This document shows positions 1 to 8,896 of a DNA stretch of 64,000 bases, piece by piece. The notes beneath the pieces are model-generated. The model was not told where the DNA came from. It saw only the letters and a program-made list of their open reading frames with translations, and searched no databases. The position numbers were made by a program, and so were the translations under genes. The stretch's first letter is position 1. Every line of letters begins with the position of its first letter. This stretch comes from CAWCDJ01 sp963796485 (GTDB taxonomy: Bacteria > Acidobacteriota > Terriglobia > Bryobacterales > Bryobacteraceae): assembly GCA_963796485.1 (NCBI GenBank), contig CAWCLV010000004.1, forward strand, positions 868,001-932,000. Direction: 5' to 3'.

Positions 1-343
<343 letters not shown>

Positions 344-349
344 GGCTGG

Positions 350-401
350 TTGAAACGTCTCAAGTTCCGCCAGCGTATACCTGCGACGCTGTATTTGTCA
401 A
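350..401 (-). promoter_or_regulatory. Promoter with LacI-type operator upstream of the ABC ATPase
   Basis: On the minus strand a -35 TTGACA (401-396) is followed after 16 bases by TATACG (379-374), and then by CTTGAGACGTTTCAA (364-350), a near-perfect palindrome of the LacI/GalR type with a central CG. The same arrangement, with identical -10-to-operator spacing, precedes the isomerase operon at 17660-17711. A third version precedes the TonB receptor at 3260-3321. The operator overlaps the expected transcript start, which is a repressing position. The likely binder is the LacI-family protein encoded at 13640-14686 (inference). Confidence 0.65.
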
Positions 402-464
402 ACCACATCGCAGCGGTAACCGGCGGCGGAACGCGGCCGCCTCAGATACCATTGAAGAAGCTCG

Positions 465-920
465 ATGGGAGGGATTTTGACACGGCAAACGAATAGCGAC
501 CTTGCGCTTCTGTGGCTGAGGCTGGCGGTAGGCGGGATCACGTTCGCGCTCCACGGCGCCGGAAGGCTCGCCAAACTCTACCAGCATTTTGTGCTTGGAC
601 AGTCCTGGCCGTTCGTGGGAGTGGTGCACCGCATCGGGCTCCCGGTTCCGATCGCCTTTGCGGTGGCCTCGTCGCTGGCCGAGTCCATTTGCTCGGTGCT
701 GGTGTTTGCCGGCCTTTATACCCGATGGGCGGCGCTGGTTCTCATCATCAACATGGGGGTCGCGACGGGATTCGAGTTGTCGAAAAAGGGCACCTACGAA
801 CTGCCCGCGATGTACCTGATCGCCTATATCGCGCTGGCGATCGCCGGCTCGGGACGCTACGCCTTGGATGAACGCCTCGGCCGGCGCGGCGGACGCGCGA
901 AGAGCGCCAAAAGAAGTTAG
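465..920 (+). CDS. DoxX family membrane protein
   Basis: The 151-aa protein has about four hydrophobic segments and the DoxX-like layout: WLRLAVGGITFALHG near the N-terminus, a conserved polar loop, GLPVPIAFAVASSLAESICSV, and a second helical pair. DoxX relatives are small inner-membrane proteins; some are linked to quinone or redox functions, but the role here cannot be assigned. The ATG at 465 is used. An in-frame TTG at 477 sits just after GGGAGGG and is a credible alternative start. It diverges from the ABC ATPase at 343. Its stop overlaps the stop of the convergent propeller gene by a few bases. Confidence 0.7.
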   Translation: MGGILTRQTNSDLALLWLRLAVGGITFALHGAGRLAKLYQHFVLGQSWPFVGVVHRIGLPVPIAFAVASSLAESICSVLVFAGLYTRWAALVLIINMGVATGFELSKKGTYELPAMYLIAYIALAIAGSGRYALDERLGRRGGRAKSAKRS

Positions 921-1942
921 CTGCCCAGGATCAGAACGCCCCAGGGCCGCTGGCCGACCTTCACCTTCTTGATCACGGTCCCGTTCGAGACATCCACGAT
1001 CGAGACATCGTTCGAAGGCCCGTTGGCGGTGTAGAGAAGCTTTTCGTCCGGCGAAAGCGCGATGCCCCAAGGGCGGTCGCCCACTTCCCACGACGACAGG
1101 ATCTTCTCGGTAGCCGTATCCAGCACCATTACCTTCTTCGCGCGGCCGGTGCTGACGTAAAGGCGCGAACCGTCCTTCGTCATCGCCAGGCCCATCGGCT
1201 TGGTGCCGGCGCCCATCGGAATGGCGTGGGTGCACTCGAGCTTGGCGGTGTCGATCACGCTGACGGCCTCGTCGTTTTCGTCCGTTACGTATGCCTTCGA
1301 CCCGTTGGGCAGGAACGCGATGCCCCGCGGGCGGCGGCCCACCTTGATCGTCTTCACTACTGTGCCTGCCGCGATGTCCACGACGGTGACCGTGCCCTTG
1401 TCCTCGGAAGTAACGTAGACGTACATCCCGTCCGGCGTGAGGGTGACGCCCTCGGGTTCTGCACCGGTCGGAATCGTTTTCAGGACCGTGCCTTTGGCTG
1501 GATCGACGAAACTCACGCCAGCCGCGTCTTCGTTCGAGACGTACAGTACGCCGTCCCTGCCGATGGCGAATTGCTCGGGGTCGGAACCGCCGGGCACTTT
1601 GCGCAGCATCTTACCCAGCGCCACGTCGAAAACCCCGATTCCGTCGGCACTCTTGTCCGGCGGCGGCAGGGTGCTCTCGTCCACTCCCGGAGGCGCTAGC
1701 GGCGATCCGCTCAATGCCACGAAGATCGTCTTGCCGTCGGCGCTGGCATGAACGCCGCGCGCCCGCTTGCCCAGCGGGACGGTCGCAACCACCGCCATGG
1801 TGCCGGGGTCGATCACCGTCATGTTGCCCGACGATTCGTTGCTCACGTACACGCGGTAAGACGGCCCCGCGGGGGCATGGCTGCATCCGATCGACAACGC
1901 CGCCCACAGCACAGGAACGATCAGTTTTCCAGAGTTCGTCAT
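917..1942 (-). CDS. YVTN-family beta-propeller lipoprotein
   Basis: The 341-aa protein starts with a hydrophobic signal ending in LSIGC, a plausible but imperfect lipobox. It then repeats a ~42-residue unit of the YVTN/NHL-like type (for example YVSNESSGNMTVIDPGT and YVTDENDEAVSVIDTAKL), with recurring (R/K)PxG(I/V) turns. About seven blades are visible, filling the length, so it should fold as a seven-bladed propeller in the periplasm or anchored to a membrane. Such proteins bind ligands or partners; no catalytic residues are apparent. It is probably the second gene of an operon with the cupredoxin-like protein upstream (35-bp gap). Confidence 0.75.
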   Translation of the reverse strand: MTNSGKLIVPVLWAALSIGCSHAPAGPSYRVYVSNESSGNMTVIDPGTMAVVATVPLGKRARGVHASADGKTIFVALSGSPLAPPGVDESTLPPPDKSADGIGVFDVALGKMLRKVPGGSDPEQFAIGRDGVLYVSNEDAAGVSFVDPAKGTVLKTIPTGAEPEGVTLTPDGMYVYVTSEDKGTVTVVDIAAGTVVKTIKVGRRPRGIAFLPNGSKAYVTDENDEAVSVIDTAKLECTHAIPMGAGTKPMGLAMTKDGSRLYVSTGRAKKVMVLDTATEKILSSWEVGDRPWGIALSPDEKLLYTANGPSNDVSIVDVSNGTVIKKVKVGQRPWGVLILGS

Positions 1943-1976
1943 TCTGCTTACAATCCTTTCGCCTGCCGCATCCCCG

Positions 1977-2735
1977 CTAGCGATAGGTGAAGTCTACAGC
2001 GGCGGTCCCGGATGGCGCAACATGCACCTGCGCGGTCTGTTCCCCGAGTTTCTCGTGCCAGACGCCGATGGTGTAGTCGCCCGGAGGCACGCTCTTCCAC
2101 TCAAAGCTGCCGTCCGCGTTGGTTACCGCGAAGTACGGGTTATCGACAACGCCGATGTAGGCGTGCATCCAGGAGTGCACGTTGCACTTGATGGGGATCA
2201 TGACTTCCGGGCGGACCAGTTTGTGCTGAACGTCCGGCGCATTCGGCGACTGCTGCTGGTTCCACTCGTAGTTGTTCCGGGGCATGAGGTGGATATTGTG
2301 GGAGACGGAGTCGCTATTTCGCAGCTCCAGGCTGCCGCCTGCCTCGATGCCCGTCACCCGCGGAACGAACATACATCCGTGCTGGTCGAGCACGACGTGC
2401 TGCGGCACCGGTTCGAACTTCTTGCCCTCGAGCCCTGATTGGATATAGACGAACGTGTCCGCGAGTCCGTCCTTTTTCCCCACGACCACGGGTTCGTCGT
2501 ACGCCGGCTTGCCCGCATGCTCCTTCTGACAGCCGGCGTCCGACTCCATATCGATGACCTTGCGGACGGGCTTGGGGCCGCGATATAGAACGGCTCCATG
2601 AATCACACCCGCGGTTGCCGGATCGACGTGAAAGTACACCACAGGTTTGGCCTGCTCCACCGGTTTCGCCGGAGGGTTCGAGCCTCCGCATCCCACCGCC
2701 AGCAGCGCCGCCCCCAAAAGAATCGCCTGTTTCAT
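1977..2735 (-). CDS. Cupredoxin-like lipoprotein with carboxypeptidase-regulatory-like domain
   Basis: The 252-aa protein begins MKQAILLGAALLAVGCGG, a clear lipoprotein signal. The middle shows a cupredoxin fold with candidate type-1 copper ligands: His in DSVSHNIHLMP and the Cys-x2-His-x3-Met cluster in KCNVHSWMHAY. The C-terminus (VTNADGSFEWKSVPPGDYTI) is a carboxypeptidase-regulatory-like sandwich. Proteins with this layout occur in Acidobacteriota and are often called plastocyanin- or methylamine-utilisation-like. A periplasmic electron-transfer or copper-binding role is likely but unproven. It leads a two-gene minus-strand operon with the YVTN propeller. Confidence 0.7.
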   Translation of the reverse strand: MKQAILLGAALLAVGCGGSNPPAKPVEQAKPVVYFHVDPATAGVIHGAVLYRGPKPVRKVIDMESDAGCQKEHAGKPAYDEPVVVGKKDGLADTFVYIQSGLEGKKFEPVPQHVVLDQHGCMFVPRVTGIEAGGSLELRNSDSVSHNIHLMPRNNYEWNQQQSPNAPDVQHKLVRPEVMIPIKCNVHSWMHAYIGVVDNPYFAVTNADGSFEWKSVPPGDYTIGVWHEKLGEQTAQVHVAPSGTAAVDFTYR

Positions 2736-2742
2736 CGAAATC

Positions 2743-3160
2743 AGTGTACAGGTTCGGCCGGCCCGGCGGAGCCTCGGGATTGCCCGGACCGAAATGCTTC
2801 GGCATCACCCGGTCCTTGACCGTACGCCCCGCCGCCGCGGATTTTCACGGACCGCCCGGGCTCTACGGTCAACTCCTTCGCCGAATAGAAGCGCGTCAAA
2901 TATACGATGCCCGGATCGATCCGCCATCCGTTTCCCGGCTTCAGCTTGTAGGCGCGTGAGGCATCGGCGCTTTGTCCGACTCGCGCCGCGAACTCATCGG
3001 TGTGGTGCAGATGGTGAGGAATCGGCCCGTATCACGTCCGCGCCGGGGAAGAGATCGCCGCGGCCCGGTTTCAGCCAGCCGTACAACTCCTTCACCGGCG
3101 GTAACGGCTTCGCGATTAAGGCTTGCGTTCGATGATGCCGATCCGGAAAGAAAACGGGAA
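2743..3160 (-). pseudogene. Decayed cupin-like gene remnant
   Basis: No intact frame covers this stretch, but three successive minus-strand frames give sensible peptides. These are FRIGIIERKP, then KELYGWLKPGRGDLFPGADVI, then HLHHTDEFAARVGQSADASR followed by YKLKPGNGWRIDPGIVYLTR. The HLHHTDEF segment resembles a cupin metal-binding motif and the last peptide a beta-strand that follows it. The segments are joined by at least two frame changes, and there is no start codon or ribosome-binding site. I read it as the eroded 3' part of a cupin-domain sugar-metabolism gene. It has been lost between the cupredoxin operon and the TonB promoter. Confidence 0.35.
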
Positions 3161-3259
3161 GTCTGTTCTAACTGAGGGGTCATTCAGCGCCGGATTCGAG
3201 TGAGCTTTTGTAGCGTAATGCCGGCATCCTCAGGCTATCAAAACGGATTTGAATTTCTC

Positions 3260-3321
3260 TTGACATCGCGTTTCGGCGGTTATATGCTGATCCCACTGTA
3301 GTTCAGTTGATACGTTTCAAG
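3260..3321 (+). promoter_or_regulatory. Promoter with LacI-type operator upstream of the TonB receptor
   Basis: TTGACA at 3260-3265 is followed after 15 bases by TATATG at 3281-3286 and then by TTGATACGTTTCAAG at 3307-3321. The last element is the same near-palindrome seen at 350-364 and 17660-17675. Here the operator begins 26 bases after the start of the -10, against 16 at the other two sites. The difference is ten bases, one helical turn, so the protein would sit on the same DNA face. The transcript would carry a ~250-nt leader before the TTG start at 3568. Confidence 0.65.
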
Positions 3322-3512
3322 GGGGAAAAAGGATGCGAGCGACCGGGATGTCGCGCGTACGTCTGTGTCTGCGCGGCACGCCTTCCACTCCATCGCTCAA
3401 CACGGCGGTGGCGGACGGCGGAAAGCGCTCCTGTTCTTTTTCTTTAGCCCGCCTGACTCTCACTGACGCCGACGCAGTCGCGCCATACTCGCGCCGGCAA
3501 ACACCGCATAAC

Positions 3513-3539
3513 CAAGAGGGCACATGGCGCCCTCGCTTG
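3513..3539 (+). other. Leader hairpin just upstream of the TonB receptor ribosome-binding site
   Basis: AGGGC (3517-3521) pairs with GCCCT (3529-3533) around a seven-base loop. Outer CAAG/CTTG extends the stem with a two-base bulge. It ends about 17 bases before the GGAGGTG at 3556 and could affect leader stability or translation. No known riboswitch class was recognised in the 3322-3567 leader. Confidence 0.35.
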
Positions 3540-3567
3540 TTCAACAAAGCAGGCTTGGAGGTGAGCT

Positions 3568-6500
3568 TTGAAGAAATTCCGCACTCTCGTAACGGTGCTT
3601 GTCTTTGGGCTGGCGTCATTGCCGGCACTGAATGCCCAGAGCGTAACGGGTCAGATTACCGGAACGGTGGTTGACTCAACCGGAGGATCCGTCGTTAACG
3701 CAGTGGTTAAACTAACATCAGACCTGAGCCAACAGGCCAGGACATTTCCGACCGACGCTAACGGCGGGTTTATCTTCACAAATCTCGTGCCTGGCAGTTA
3801 CAGCATTCACATTTCGATGCCGGGCTTCAAAGCATATGATCAGAAGGCCGTGAGCGTCAGCGCGCAGGAGCGCGTGGACCTCCACCGGATTGGGCTTCAG
3901 GTCGGCGACGTGACGAACACGGTCACCGTCGAAGCCGAAGCCGCGCACGTCGCCACGGATAGCTCCGATCGTGCCGTGAACGTGGACTTGAAGCAGATCG
4001 AGGATACACCGGTCCGCGGCCGGAACTTCGAGGGTATTCTCAGGACTCTCCCCGGTGTCCAGGACCTGAACACGTATGATACGCGCGGATGGGGTTCAGG
4101 CTCGCCGACCATCAATGGTGGAAGAACCGGGCAGGTTCTGATGACGCTCGACGGCGTTGCCAGCCAGGATAGCGGCGCGCCGAGTCCCAATGCCTATCTT
4201 GCGCCCAGCATGGATTCCATTGGCGAAGTAAAACTGCTGACGTCCAATTACAATGCCGAGTACGGCGCCCGCAACGGCGGCCAGATCACGGTAACCACCA
4301 AGAACGGCACCAGGGACTTTCATGGATCCGCGTATTTCTACTGGCGCCATGAGGATCTTAATGCGAACGAGTGGTTCAACAATGCGCAACGGCTCCAACT
4401 TCCGCGCTATCGCTATCAGAACCCGGGCGGCACGATCGGCGGCCCGCTGATCATCCCCGGAACCAATTTCAACAGGAGCCGCAACAAGCTGTTCTTCTTC
4501 TTCTCGTACGACTATCTGCGAAACATCGCCACGGTCGGCCCGTATTACTATACGATGCCGACTGCGGCGGAGCGGCAGGGCGACTTCTCGCAGACGGTCG
4601 CGACGAATGGCTCCCCGATTCTCATCCGCGATCCACAGTCGGGCCTGTCCTGCAACGCGACGAATGCCGCCGGCTGCTTCCCCGGGAACCGGATTCCCGC
4701 CAGCCGGTTCAGCGGCATCGGGTCCACGTTCCTGAACATCTTCCCTCTCCCGAATACGGTGGACCCCACCGGACAGCGGCAGTATAACTTCGTTGACCAA
4801 CTGACCCAGCAGAACCCTCGCGAAGACAAGATCCTGCGCATCGATTACAACGTAAGCTCAAAGACCCAGGCTTTCGTCCGGCTGATCAACGACTGGCAGG
4901 ACCAGAGCGGCTATGGCGCGATCCTCGGCGCCGCCGGCGATCACTGGGGCCAGTACCCCCACAGCTACCACATTCCCTCCGCCGGCGCTGTCGCGACGAT
5001 CATCCACACGTTCAACAGCAACCTGATTAACGAGTTCACCTGGGGCATCAACCGCGCGCATCAGGGAAACTCTCCCGTGGACCCCACGAACGGGGCGCCG
5101 TCGTACGCCCAAAGCCAGTTGCCGTTGAAGGATGCGAACGGCCAGGTCCTCGCCCTGCCGCACGTCTTCAACGGGAACAACTATCTGAATCTTCTGCCCA
5201 ACATCAATTTCGGTCTGCCGAGCGGCTTCAATGCGCAGTCCGCCGGCCTTTCGCTTCCCAATCTTCCAGCCTTCGGGTTCGACAGCAGGTGGCCTTTCGA
5301 CGGCACGGACCAGGATCAGAACATCACCGACAACCTGACCTTCATCAAGGGCAGCCATACCATCAAGGCCGGGTTCTACTTCGAAATGATGGCGCGCAAC
5401 GTCAGCGTCTACTCGCAATACAACACCGCCGGAAGCTACTACTTCGGATCGGACCTCGGCAGCGGCGTGGACACCGGCTATGCCTTTTCGAACGCGCTGG
5501 TCGGCAGCACGTTCGCCTACGGCGAGGACAACAAGAAGCAGATCAACCATGCGCGCTACCGCCAGTATGAGTGGTTCCTGCAGGACACCTGGCGTGCAAG
5601 CCCCCGCCTCACGGTGGATTACGGCATGCGCCTGCAGATCCTGGGCGACCTGTATTCGCAAGGCGCCAACCTGGGCCTCTTCTCGCAGGCCGCTTACAAC
5701 CCCGCCCAAACGGGCCAGTTGCTTTATCCGACGCTGGTCAACGGGCAGAAAGCGTCGATCAATCCGATGACCGGCGCCGTTTACCCCTACGTTCAGCAGG
5801 GCACTTTCGATAGCGCCAGTTTCTCCGGCCTTCCCTTCTCCGGCATCGCCCAGTATCAGTCGCACTTCTGGAAGACGCCGCCGCTCGCCCTCGGGCCTCG
5901 AATAGGCTTCGCGTGGGACGTATTCGGCAATGGTAAGACGGCGGTTCGCGGCGGCTTCGGCATTTTCTACGGCCGCGCGTTCTCGGTGGACTACATCGGA
6001 GCCAACGGCCCGGGCACCGGCCCGATCGCCGCTCCGCCGAATTTCGTCGCGCCGCTCTTCCTTTATTCGACTGTCGCCAACCTTCAGGGCGCCCAACCTT
6101 ACTACACGCCGCAAAACGTCTATGGCGGACCGCAGAATTATCCGGCGCCGGCGACGTACAACTGGAGCTTCGGTGTCCAGCGGGATATCGGCCACGGCAT
6201 GATTCTCGACGTGGCTTACGTCGGCAACGTCGCCCATCACCAGGGCGGCAACGCGAACGATTTCAATGCCGTCGCGCCCTACACCACGTGGACCCCGAGC
6301 GGCTGTGCAGCACCCGTTAACGGCGGCTGCCCCAATCCGACCTATTTCGACCCGACCAGTTCCAACGGAGGCACTGGCGGATTCTACTCCACCAACCTCA
6401 TCCGCGCCCTCGCCGGCGGGTATCGATACGGAAGCATCACCACGTTCACGTCGCTCGGCGAATCGTACTACGACGCCCTCCAGGTTCAGTTGAACCGCCG

Positions 6501-7248
6501 CTTCGCGTCCCGCCTCCAGTTCGGACTCAATTACACCTGGTCCAAGACGATTGTTTACAACCACACCATGTGGCTGCCCGACTATCTCACCAAGGCCGTG
6601 GTGAACCGGCCCCAGGCGGTCAACATCAACTTCGGGTATGACATTCCGAACGGCAGCAGTCTCTGGAAAAACTCGTTCACCAAGCAGGTTCTGGACGGCT
6701 GGCATCTAGCCGGCGTAGGCACCTTCTACTACGGCAACCCGCTGACGGTCAATTGCTCGGCCACGGGAGCCCCCATCGGATACTGGACAGGTACGCCGAC
6801 CGGCATCGGCACCATGCGCTGTGGCATGGACGGAAATCTCTTTCTCCAGAACGGCGCCACCCCGGCATCGGCCGGATCCAAGGCGGATCCGCGGCTGTGG
6901 TATCCGTTCGCGGCCAGCAGCTTCACGCTTCCCGGCCCGGCGTCTTTTGGAATCGGCAACACGCCGCCCGTCCTCACCTACGGGCCCGGCGTAGAAACCG
7001 TAGACCTCAACATCTATAAGGAAATGAAACTCGGCAGCGAGGCGCGAACCCTCCGCTTTGGGCTCGAGGCCTTCAACGCGTTCAACCACTTCAACCCCTC
7101 CGACCCGAATACCAACCTGACGCTGAACTTCTCGCAGGCTTGTATGAACGGCGGCGGCTGCACCAATACGAACGCCAACTTCGGCACGATTACCGGAGCG
7201 GCGATTCAGGCCCGGCACGCGGAGTTGTCCATCCGGTTCAGCTTTTGA
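3568..7248 (+). CDS. TonB-dependent receptor-like outer-membrane protein (Oar/CarboxypepD_reg type)
   Basis: The 1226-aa protein starts with TTG, supported by a strong GGAGGTG five bases upstream, followed by a signal peptide ending near LPALNAQS. Residues ~25-110 form a carboxypeptidase-regulatory-like domain (GQITGTVVDSTGGSVVNAVV). Residues ~125-235 form a plug (GRNFEGILRTLPGVQDLNTY). The rest is a long beta-barrel rich in Tyr, Asn and Gly and ending in ELSIRFSF, with the terminal Phe of outer-membrane barrels. Such giant receptors are abundant in Solibacter-like genomes and are thought to import oligosaccharides or other large nutrients using TonB. Its operator and its catabolic neighbours suggest a glycoside substrate. 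Confidence 0.9.
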   Translation: MKKFRTLVTVLVFGLASLPALNAQSVTGQITGTVVDSTGGSVVNAVVKLTSDLSQQARTFPTDANGGFIFTNLVPGSYSIHISMPGFKAYDQKAVSVSAQERVDLHRIGLQVGDVTNTVTVEAEAAHVATDSSDRAVNVDLKQIEDTPVRGRNFEGILRTLPGVQDLNTYDTRGWGSGSPTINGGRTGQVLMTLDGVASQDSGAPSPNAYLAPSMDSIGEVKLLTSNYNAEYGARNGGQITVTTKNGTRDFHGSAYFYWRHEDLNANEWFNNAQRLQLPRYRYQNPGGTIGGPLIIPGTNFNRSRNKLFFFFSYDYLRNIATVGPYYYTMPTAAERQGDFSQTVATNGSPILIRDPQSGLSCNATNAAGCFPGNRIPASRFSGIGSTFLNIFPLPNTVDPTGQRQYNFVDQLTQQNPREDKILRIDYNVSSKTQAFVRLINDWQDQSGYGAILGAAGDHWGQYPHSYHIPSAGAVATIIHTFNSNLINEFTWGINRAHQGNSPVDPTNGAPSYAQSQLPLKDANGQVLALPHVFNGNNYLNLLPNINFGLPSGFNAQSAGLSLPNLPAFGFDSRWPFDGTDQDQNITDNLTFIKGSHTIKAGFYFEMMARNVSVYSQYNTAGSYYFGSDLGSGVDTGYAFSNALVGSTFAYGEDNKKQINHARYRQYEWFLQDTWRASPRLTVDYGMRLQILGDLYSQGANLGLFSQAAYNPAQTGQLLYPTLVNGQKASINPMTGAVYPYVQQGTFDSASFSGLPFSGIAQYQSHFWKTPPLALGPRIGFAWDVFGNGKTAVRGGFGIFYGRAFSVDYIGANGPGTGPIAAPPNFVAPLFLYSTVANLQGAQPYYTPQNVYGGPQNYPAPATYNWSFGVQRDIGHGMILDVAYVGNVAHHQGGNANDFNAVAPYTTWTPSGCAAPVNGGCPNPTYFDPTSSNGGTGGFYSTNLIRALAGGYRYGSITTFTSLGESYYDALQVQLNRRFASRLQFGLNYTWSKTIVYNHTMWLPDYLTKAVVNRPQAVNINFGYDIPNGSSLWKNSFTKQVLDGWHLAGVGTFYYGNPLTVNCSATGAPIGYWTGTPTGIGTMRCGMDGNLFLQNGATPASAGSKADPRLWYPFAASSFTLPGPASFGIGNTPPVLTYGPGVETVDLNIYKEMKLGSEARTLRFGLEAFNAFNHFNPSDPNTNLTLNFSQACMNGGGCTNTNANFGTITGAAIQARHAELSIRFSF

Positions 7249-7254
7249 TCGATA

Positions 7255-7284
7255 GGCCGCGGAGGCGCCGGAGCCTCCGTGGCC
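7255..7284 (+). terminator. Intercistronic GC-rich hairpin after the TonB receptor
   Basis: GGCCGCGGAGGC (7255-7266) pairs with GCCTCCGTGGCC (7273-7284) across a six-base loop, a 12-bp stem with one G-U pair. It starts six bases after the receptor stop and precedes the next gene by ~60 bases. No U-run follows, so it may act as an mRNA-stabilising or partial-termination element rather than a strong terminator. Confidence 0.45.
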
Positions 7285-7342
7285 GTTCTCAGGGACGTTG
7301 CAGTAGACTGGAAGCACCAATTAGCACGATTCGAGGTCAGGG

Positions 7343-8893
7343 ATGCGTAAATTACCGGTTCTCACAGTTGCCGCTCTGGGCTGCGTTATCGCGTTCGGAG
7401 CCGACTGGCTCACCGACGGCGGTAACGTTAAGCGGGACGCCTGGGCGAGAGACGAGAAGATCTTCTCGACATCCGACGCCAAGGACATCAAGCTGCTCTG
7501 GAAGCTCCATCTCGACAACGAGCCGCGCCAGATGCACAATCTCTTCCCGCCGCTCGTCATCGGGCACCTGAATACGAAGAACGGTGTCCGCCAGGTGGCG
7601 ATCGAGACAGGCGTCTCGGACAACATCTACGCCATCGACGTCGAAACAGGCGAACTGCTCTGGAAGAAGCACTTTGAAAGCACCTGGACCCCGCCGGCCA
7701 ATGGCGGGCGCGGCGGCGGAATTCTCTGCCCCGGCGGCATCACCGCCACGCCGGTAGTCGCGCCGGCCGGTACGCCCGGCAAGTACACCATCTACGTCGC
7801 CTCCTGGGACGGCATGCTGCACCAGTTGAATGCCGCCGACGGCGAGGACGTCAAACCACCCTCCAAATTCATGCCGCCCAACGGCAAGCCGTACGCTCTC
7901 AACCTTTATAAGGACGTCATCTATACCCACACCGCGCAAGGCTGCGGCGGCAATCCCAACATGGTTTATGCTTACGACCTGACGACTAACAAGGTCGGCA
8001 GTTGGGGACCCGCGGGCGGCGGCATGTGGGGCCGTACCGGACCGGCGATCAGTGCCGAGGGCGTGATGTACACCGGCACGGGCGACGGCCGCTGGGATCC
8101 TGAAGCCGGCACCTACGGCGACGGCATCATCGGCGTCAAACAGAATCCCGACACCAAGGCGCTGGAACTCGACGACTATTACGGCCCGAGCAACGCCGAG
8201 TGGCTGGTGAAACGCGACCTCGATATGCAGGTCACGCCCGTCATCTTCGACTACAAGGGGAAAGAACTGATGGTGGATGCCGGCAAGGAGTGCCGCCTCT
8301 ACCTGATGGATACGGAATCGATCGGCGGCGACGACCACCGCACGCCGCTCTATCGCAGCCCGCTGCTCTGCAACGAGGATGTGAACTTCGCCTCCGCCGG
8401 CATTTGGGGTTCGCTGGCCTCATGGGTCGATTCGAAGGGCACGCGCTGGGTCCTGACTCCGATCTGGGGCAAGCCGCACTCGAAGTTCCACGCCCCGGTC
8501 GAATACGGGCCGGTGAAGGATGGCGCCATCGTGGCGTTCAAGGTTGAGGAGAACGGCGGCAAGTGGACCCTGGCTCCCGCATGGATGTCGCGGGACATGA
8601 ACCGCGCCGAGCCGCCCATTATCGCGAACGGCGTGATCTTCGCCTACGGCAACGGCGAGGACACCGATCAGGCGTACGCGGATGTCGGCCTCGACGACGT
8701 CGCCAGCCGCCGCATCCCGGGTTCGACGCACGCCGTGCTCTACGCCCTCGATGCGGAGACCGGCAAAGAGCTCTGGAACAGCGGCGACCAGATCAAATCG
8801 TGGAATCACTGGAGCGGCATCTCCCTGGCGAACGGCCGCGTGTACATCGGCACGTTCGATGGCAACCTGTACTGCTTCGGCATCAAGCGCTAG
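7343..8893 (+). CDS. PQQ-like beta-propeller protein, secreted
   Basis: The 516-aa protein has a signal peptide (MRKLPVLTVAALGCVIAFGA) and repeated propeller blades with the PQQ-repeat signature (A-x-D-x-x-T-G-x-x-x-W). Examples are NIYAIDVETGELLWKKHF and VLYALDAETGKELWNSGD near the C-terminus. The blades span almost the whole length, so a seven- or eight-bladed propeller in the periplasm is expected. The family includes quinoprotein dehydrogenases and non-enzymatic relatives such as BamB. A PQQ-binding active site cannot be confirmed here. It lies 95 bp after the TonB receptor and 3 bp before the SGNH gene. Confidence 0.75.
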   Translation: MRKLPVLTVAALGCVIAFGADWLTDGGNVKRDAWARDEKIFSTSDAKDIKLLWKLHLDNEPRQMHNLFPPLVIGHLNTKNGVRQVAIETGVSDNIYAIDVETGELLWKKHFESTWTPPANGGRGGGILCPGGITATPVVAPAGTPGKYTIYVASWDGMLHQLNAADGEDVKPPSKFMPPNGKPYALNLYKDVIYTHTAQGCGGNPNMVYAYDLTTNKVGSWGPAGGGMWGRTGPAISAEGVMYTGTGDGRWDPEAGTYGDGIIGVKQNPDTKALELDDYYGPSNAEWLVKRDLDMQVTPVIFDYKGKELMVDAGKECRLYLMDTESIGGDDHRTPLYRSPLLCNEDVNFASAGIWGSLASWVDSKGTRWVLTPIWGKPHSKFHAPVEYGPVKDGAIVAFKVEENGGKWTLAPAWMSRDMNRAEPPIIANGVIFAYGNGEDTDQAYADVGLDDVASRRIPGSTHAVLYALDAETGKELWNSGDQIKSWNHWSGISLANGRVYIGTFDGNLYCFGIKR

Positions 8894-8896
8894 ATC

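Noticed and set aside
4858..6705. 615-aa open frame antisense to the TonB receptor
   Set aside because: It mirrors the receptor codons, has Arg/Val-rich random composition and no ribosome-binding site. It exists only because of high third-position GC on the other strand.
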